Source: an uncultured Clostridia bacterium | Lineage (GTDB): Bacteria > Bacillota > Clostridia > TANB77 > CAG-508 | NCBI GenBank assembly: GCA_947632525.1 | Contig: CANRPQ010000006.1 | Span: forward strand, 1-24,911 | DNA length: 24,911 nucleotides | Reading direction: 5' to 3' | Shown: positions 24,801-24,911 of the stretch, in pieces | Layout of the letters: each line of letters opens with the position of its first letter | Numbering within the stretch: position 1 is the first letter of the stretch | Position numbers and translations under genes: made by a program | Notes under the pieces: generated by a model | The model's database searches: none | Seen by the model: only the letters and a program-made list of their open reading frames with translations | Told to the model about the DNA's origin: nothing

Positions 24801-24873
24801 CACTAAATATATTTATGCTAAAAATAGCTATAAAAGTTAATGTAGTTAATAAAATTCCCTTTTTAAATTTCAT
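18859..24873 (-). CDS. Thioester-domain, multi-repeat, sortase-anchored surface protein
   Basis: A 2004-residue exported protein. The signal peptide is about residues 1-28 (ending GVQA). A thioester adhesion domain (TQXA/TED) follows: Cys68 in LYCIKAGPG and Gln204 in QQLAIW are the residues expected to form the internal Cys-Gln thioester used for covalent binding to host or other surface amines. A linker domain runs to about 420. Seven DUF11-like Ig modules begin at F425, F651, F881, Y1110, F1341, F1595 and F1801. Each starts (F/Y)DL(A/S)L(R/K)K and most end in acidic DDDDYEDL. The end is SPATG (1972-1976), a membrane helix and RKFVI: a (S/P)PxTG sorting signal like those of C. difficile sortase B. 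The ATG has AAGGAAGGG upstream. No sortase gene is in the window. Confidence 0.9.
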   Translation of the reverse strand: MKFKKGILLTTLTFIAIFSINIFSGVQAATSSIVTIKTFNLEKMGYTVAEKTIYKIIDTSGDKKSLYCIKAGPGFGSNDMGGSTNGISATSYTNGTAINSGVGDLRKKDNIAPKYKTSLPQNDENYKALIWILDQCYVPAKNDNDNERAKKNKELLLDSVEKYIAQYENEDSDNPKYSLKDLFGTNGKKLTDFIKDTDIIFVQQLAIWHYTNPNESSYYFNNMPTFEADNTVNGPLKKEYPNDEARIRACGALFDYLVQTAKEQSTSYDYTQNGNTSAPVQFDDTKLSIKNLENKDRKIIGPYKIKKIRNDVTYSLQATVTDGNNSEITDIKYVNSDGSAIDNNKNDINNVLEKEFYISVPSTTDTSSVKLNISGSFMVTTLTYWGEKNIDTRSSTAQPVVQIEKEEIQFNDSKTVEEEEKEKKFDLALRKFITNIKGADGSNSRVPENREPNIGNTIKYISGNTTTIEKDHEKTAQPVKPGDIVTYTIRIYNEGELAGWATEVTDYLPEGLEFIPAKDSKINEKYNWSTSNGGRTITTTYLSDKKLEAYNENGVTTNTSEVKKYKGLSYIDLQIECRVIATVGTADKTLKNIAEITEHKAENENTSIVDRDSQPNNVNKGTSYDPKNAVKGLGEEDDDDYEDLILKKGYFDLALRKFITNIRNADNSESIKPEDRVPTIGNTIKNISNTTTIEKDHSKKPQVVNTGDIVTYTIRIYNEGEIAGWATEVKDYLPVGLKFIPTDKSSINAKYGWTESDEGRTVTTTYLKEQDKKLDGYVENGGTSEDGETGTVKKYKGLSYVDLQIECEVTEKVGNADKTLKNIAEITGNKDDQDRTGSNIDRDSQTNNVQKDNYNPPKSEQGLGQQDDDDYEDLVLLGQYFDLSLRKFITNIKSVDESEPRTPDNRVPNISNTMKKVTNTTIEKDHDKTPQSVKTGDIVTYTIRIYNEGGLAGWATEVKDYLPEGLEFISESDINEKYGWEVSDNGRTVTTTYLSGEDKKLDAYKQNGETSEESENSEVKKYKGLSYIDLQIECKVTAKVSTVDKTLKNIAEITGNKDEENHTDVDLDRDSKTGNVEKDTDNYSPKKPQQGLGEEDDDDYEDLILPGQYYDLSLRKFITNIKSADDSEPRTPENRVPTIDETMKKVTDTTIEKDHDKTPQSVKTGDIVTYTIRIYNEGGLAGWATEVKDYLPEGLEFIPVEQSEINKKYGWEVSDNGRTVTTKYLAGDDKKLDGYKQNGETSETGEAGTVKKYKGLSYIDLQIECKVTAKVSTVDKTLKNIAEITGNRDEEGNTDVDLDRDSNTGNVEKDTDKYKPQKPEQGLGEEDDDDYEDLVLPGKYFDLSLRKFISEVTDANNKTHPMDSREPKVDTTPLLDESSTTAIYEHTKAPIGVSNGDIVTYTIRIYNEGQMDGYVTKITDHLPKQLEYIVDDELNAKYGWTVSQDGRTVTTDITSPDAENWANRDSIYEERNTGSDDDKVLLKAFERTPEAELDYIDVKIKCRVKDDIDLYEKITNIAEIAEYTDSSKESVVDRDSTSDSLTNNNSKPEDNIQNDNLPTDENLPGYKDSEIENGTKYIPGQQDDDDFEKLVLQRFDLALRKFITGVISGDNTTDITSRVPVFKKVSDKEFKYEHPKDPVEVANGNIVIYTLRIFNEGNIAGYAKKVKDDLPEGLEFLPDNSVNTAFGWKMYKEDGTETKDVKEAKYIETDFLSKEKEKEEGENLLKAFDTETMTMPDYKDLKIAFKVTEPNTSDRIIINQAQISDDSDEEGNPIEDVDSEPDKWTDGEDDQDTEKVKVKYFDLSLKKWVTEAIVTVDGKKTVTKTGHTGDENPEAPVKVEIQTGKINKTTVKFRFNIKVTNEGEIAGYATELIDYIPDGLKFVAEDNPKWKVSEDGKVTTDQLKDKLLQPGESATVDIVLTWINGKNNMGEKVNWAEISQDKNEFNSPDIDSTPGNNVKGEDDIDQAPVLLSPATGSTEKYIGLSIMCIMTFAGGVLLIRKFVI
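19471..23601 (-). repeat. Seven tandem coding repeats of the surface protein
   Basis: The modules are about 226, 230, 229, 231, 254, 206 and 150+ residues long. Modules 1-4 share long blocks such as GDIVTYTIRIYNEG, GWATEV, YKGLSY(I/V)DLQIEC and TLKNIAEIT. Modules 5-7 are more divergent. The phase between modules 3 and 4 is 687 nt (229 codons), with long stretches of near-identical DNA, for example 22011-22139 against 21324-21452. This indicates recent duplication or gene conversion. Confidence 0.85.
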
Positions 24874-24911
24874 AACTTTCCCTTCCTTTTTTACCTAATA
24901 CCTTAATATTA

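Overview
The window comes from a low-GC, Gram-positive-type bacterium, most likely an uncultured or gut-type Clostridia. The evidence is the AT-rich coding sequence, strong AGGAGG-like ribosome binding sites, a clostridial 2[4Fe-4S] ferredoxin, a WalRK-type two-component system, RicT, a CwlD-type amidase, a sortase-type surface protein and a cyclic beta-1,2-glucan synthase. The standard code fits, because TGA is used as a stop. I cannot name the species. Apart from a gene tail at the left edge, every gene lies on the minus strand.

Left part (1-6360). After the tail of a plus-strand gene comes a two-gene cassette resembling a PemK/MazF toxin-antitoxin module. A compact minus-strand operon follows, in transcription order walR, walK, lepB (signal peptidase I), holB (clamp-loader delta'), ricT and a ferredoxin. 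Spacing is tight and holB and ricT overlap. There is an extended -10 promoter and, just upstream of it, an exact match to the WalR box (TGTAAT-N5-TGTAAT), which suggests autoregulation. A strong terminator closes the operon after the ferredoxin.

Middle part (6440-15750). A 2715-residue cyclic beta-1,2-glucan synthase (GT84, cyclization domain and GH94 regions) fills 8 kb. It is bracketed by two short genes that are much richer in GC than the rest: an 88-residue two-helix membrane protein and a 48-residue peptide that looks like a secreted or membrane peptide precursor. Each has its own extended -10 promoter, ribosome binding site and terminator. Next to the peptide gene is a 266-bp fold-back element with 23-bp terminal inverted repeats and an inner perfect 18-bp inverted repeat.

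Right part (15749-24911). A CwlD-like N-acetylmuramoyl-L-alanine amidase, a GGDEF protein with a degenerate receiver domain, and a membrane-anchored protein with Ig-like repeats lie in one direction, with conspicuous hairpins in both gaps. Beyond a repeat-rich spacer is a 2004-residue surface protein. It has a signal peptide, a thioester (TQXA) adhesion domain, seven Ig-like modules and an SPATG sorting signal.

Taken together this is a cell-envelope neighbourhood: wall homeostasis signalling, protein export, wall hydrolysis, glucan synthesis and a wall-anchored adhesin. The least explained items are the two GC-rich microgenes, the fold-back element, and the repeat-flanked toxin-antitoxin cassette.
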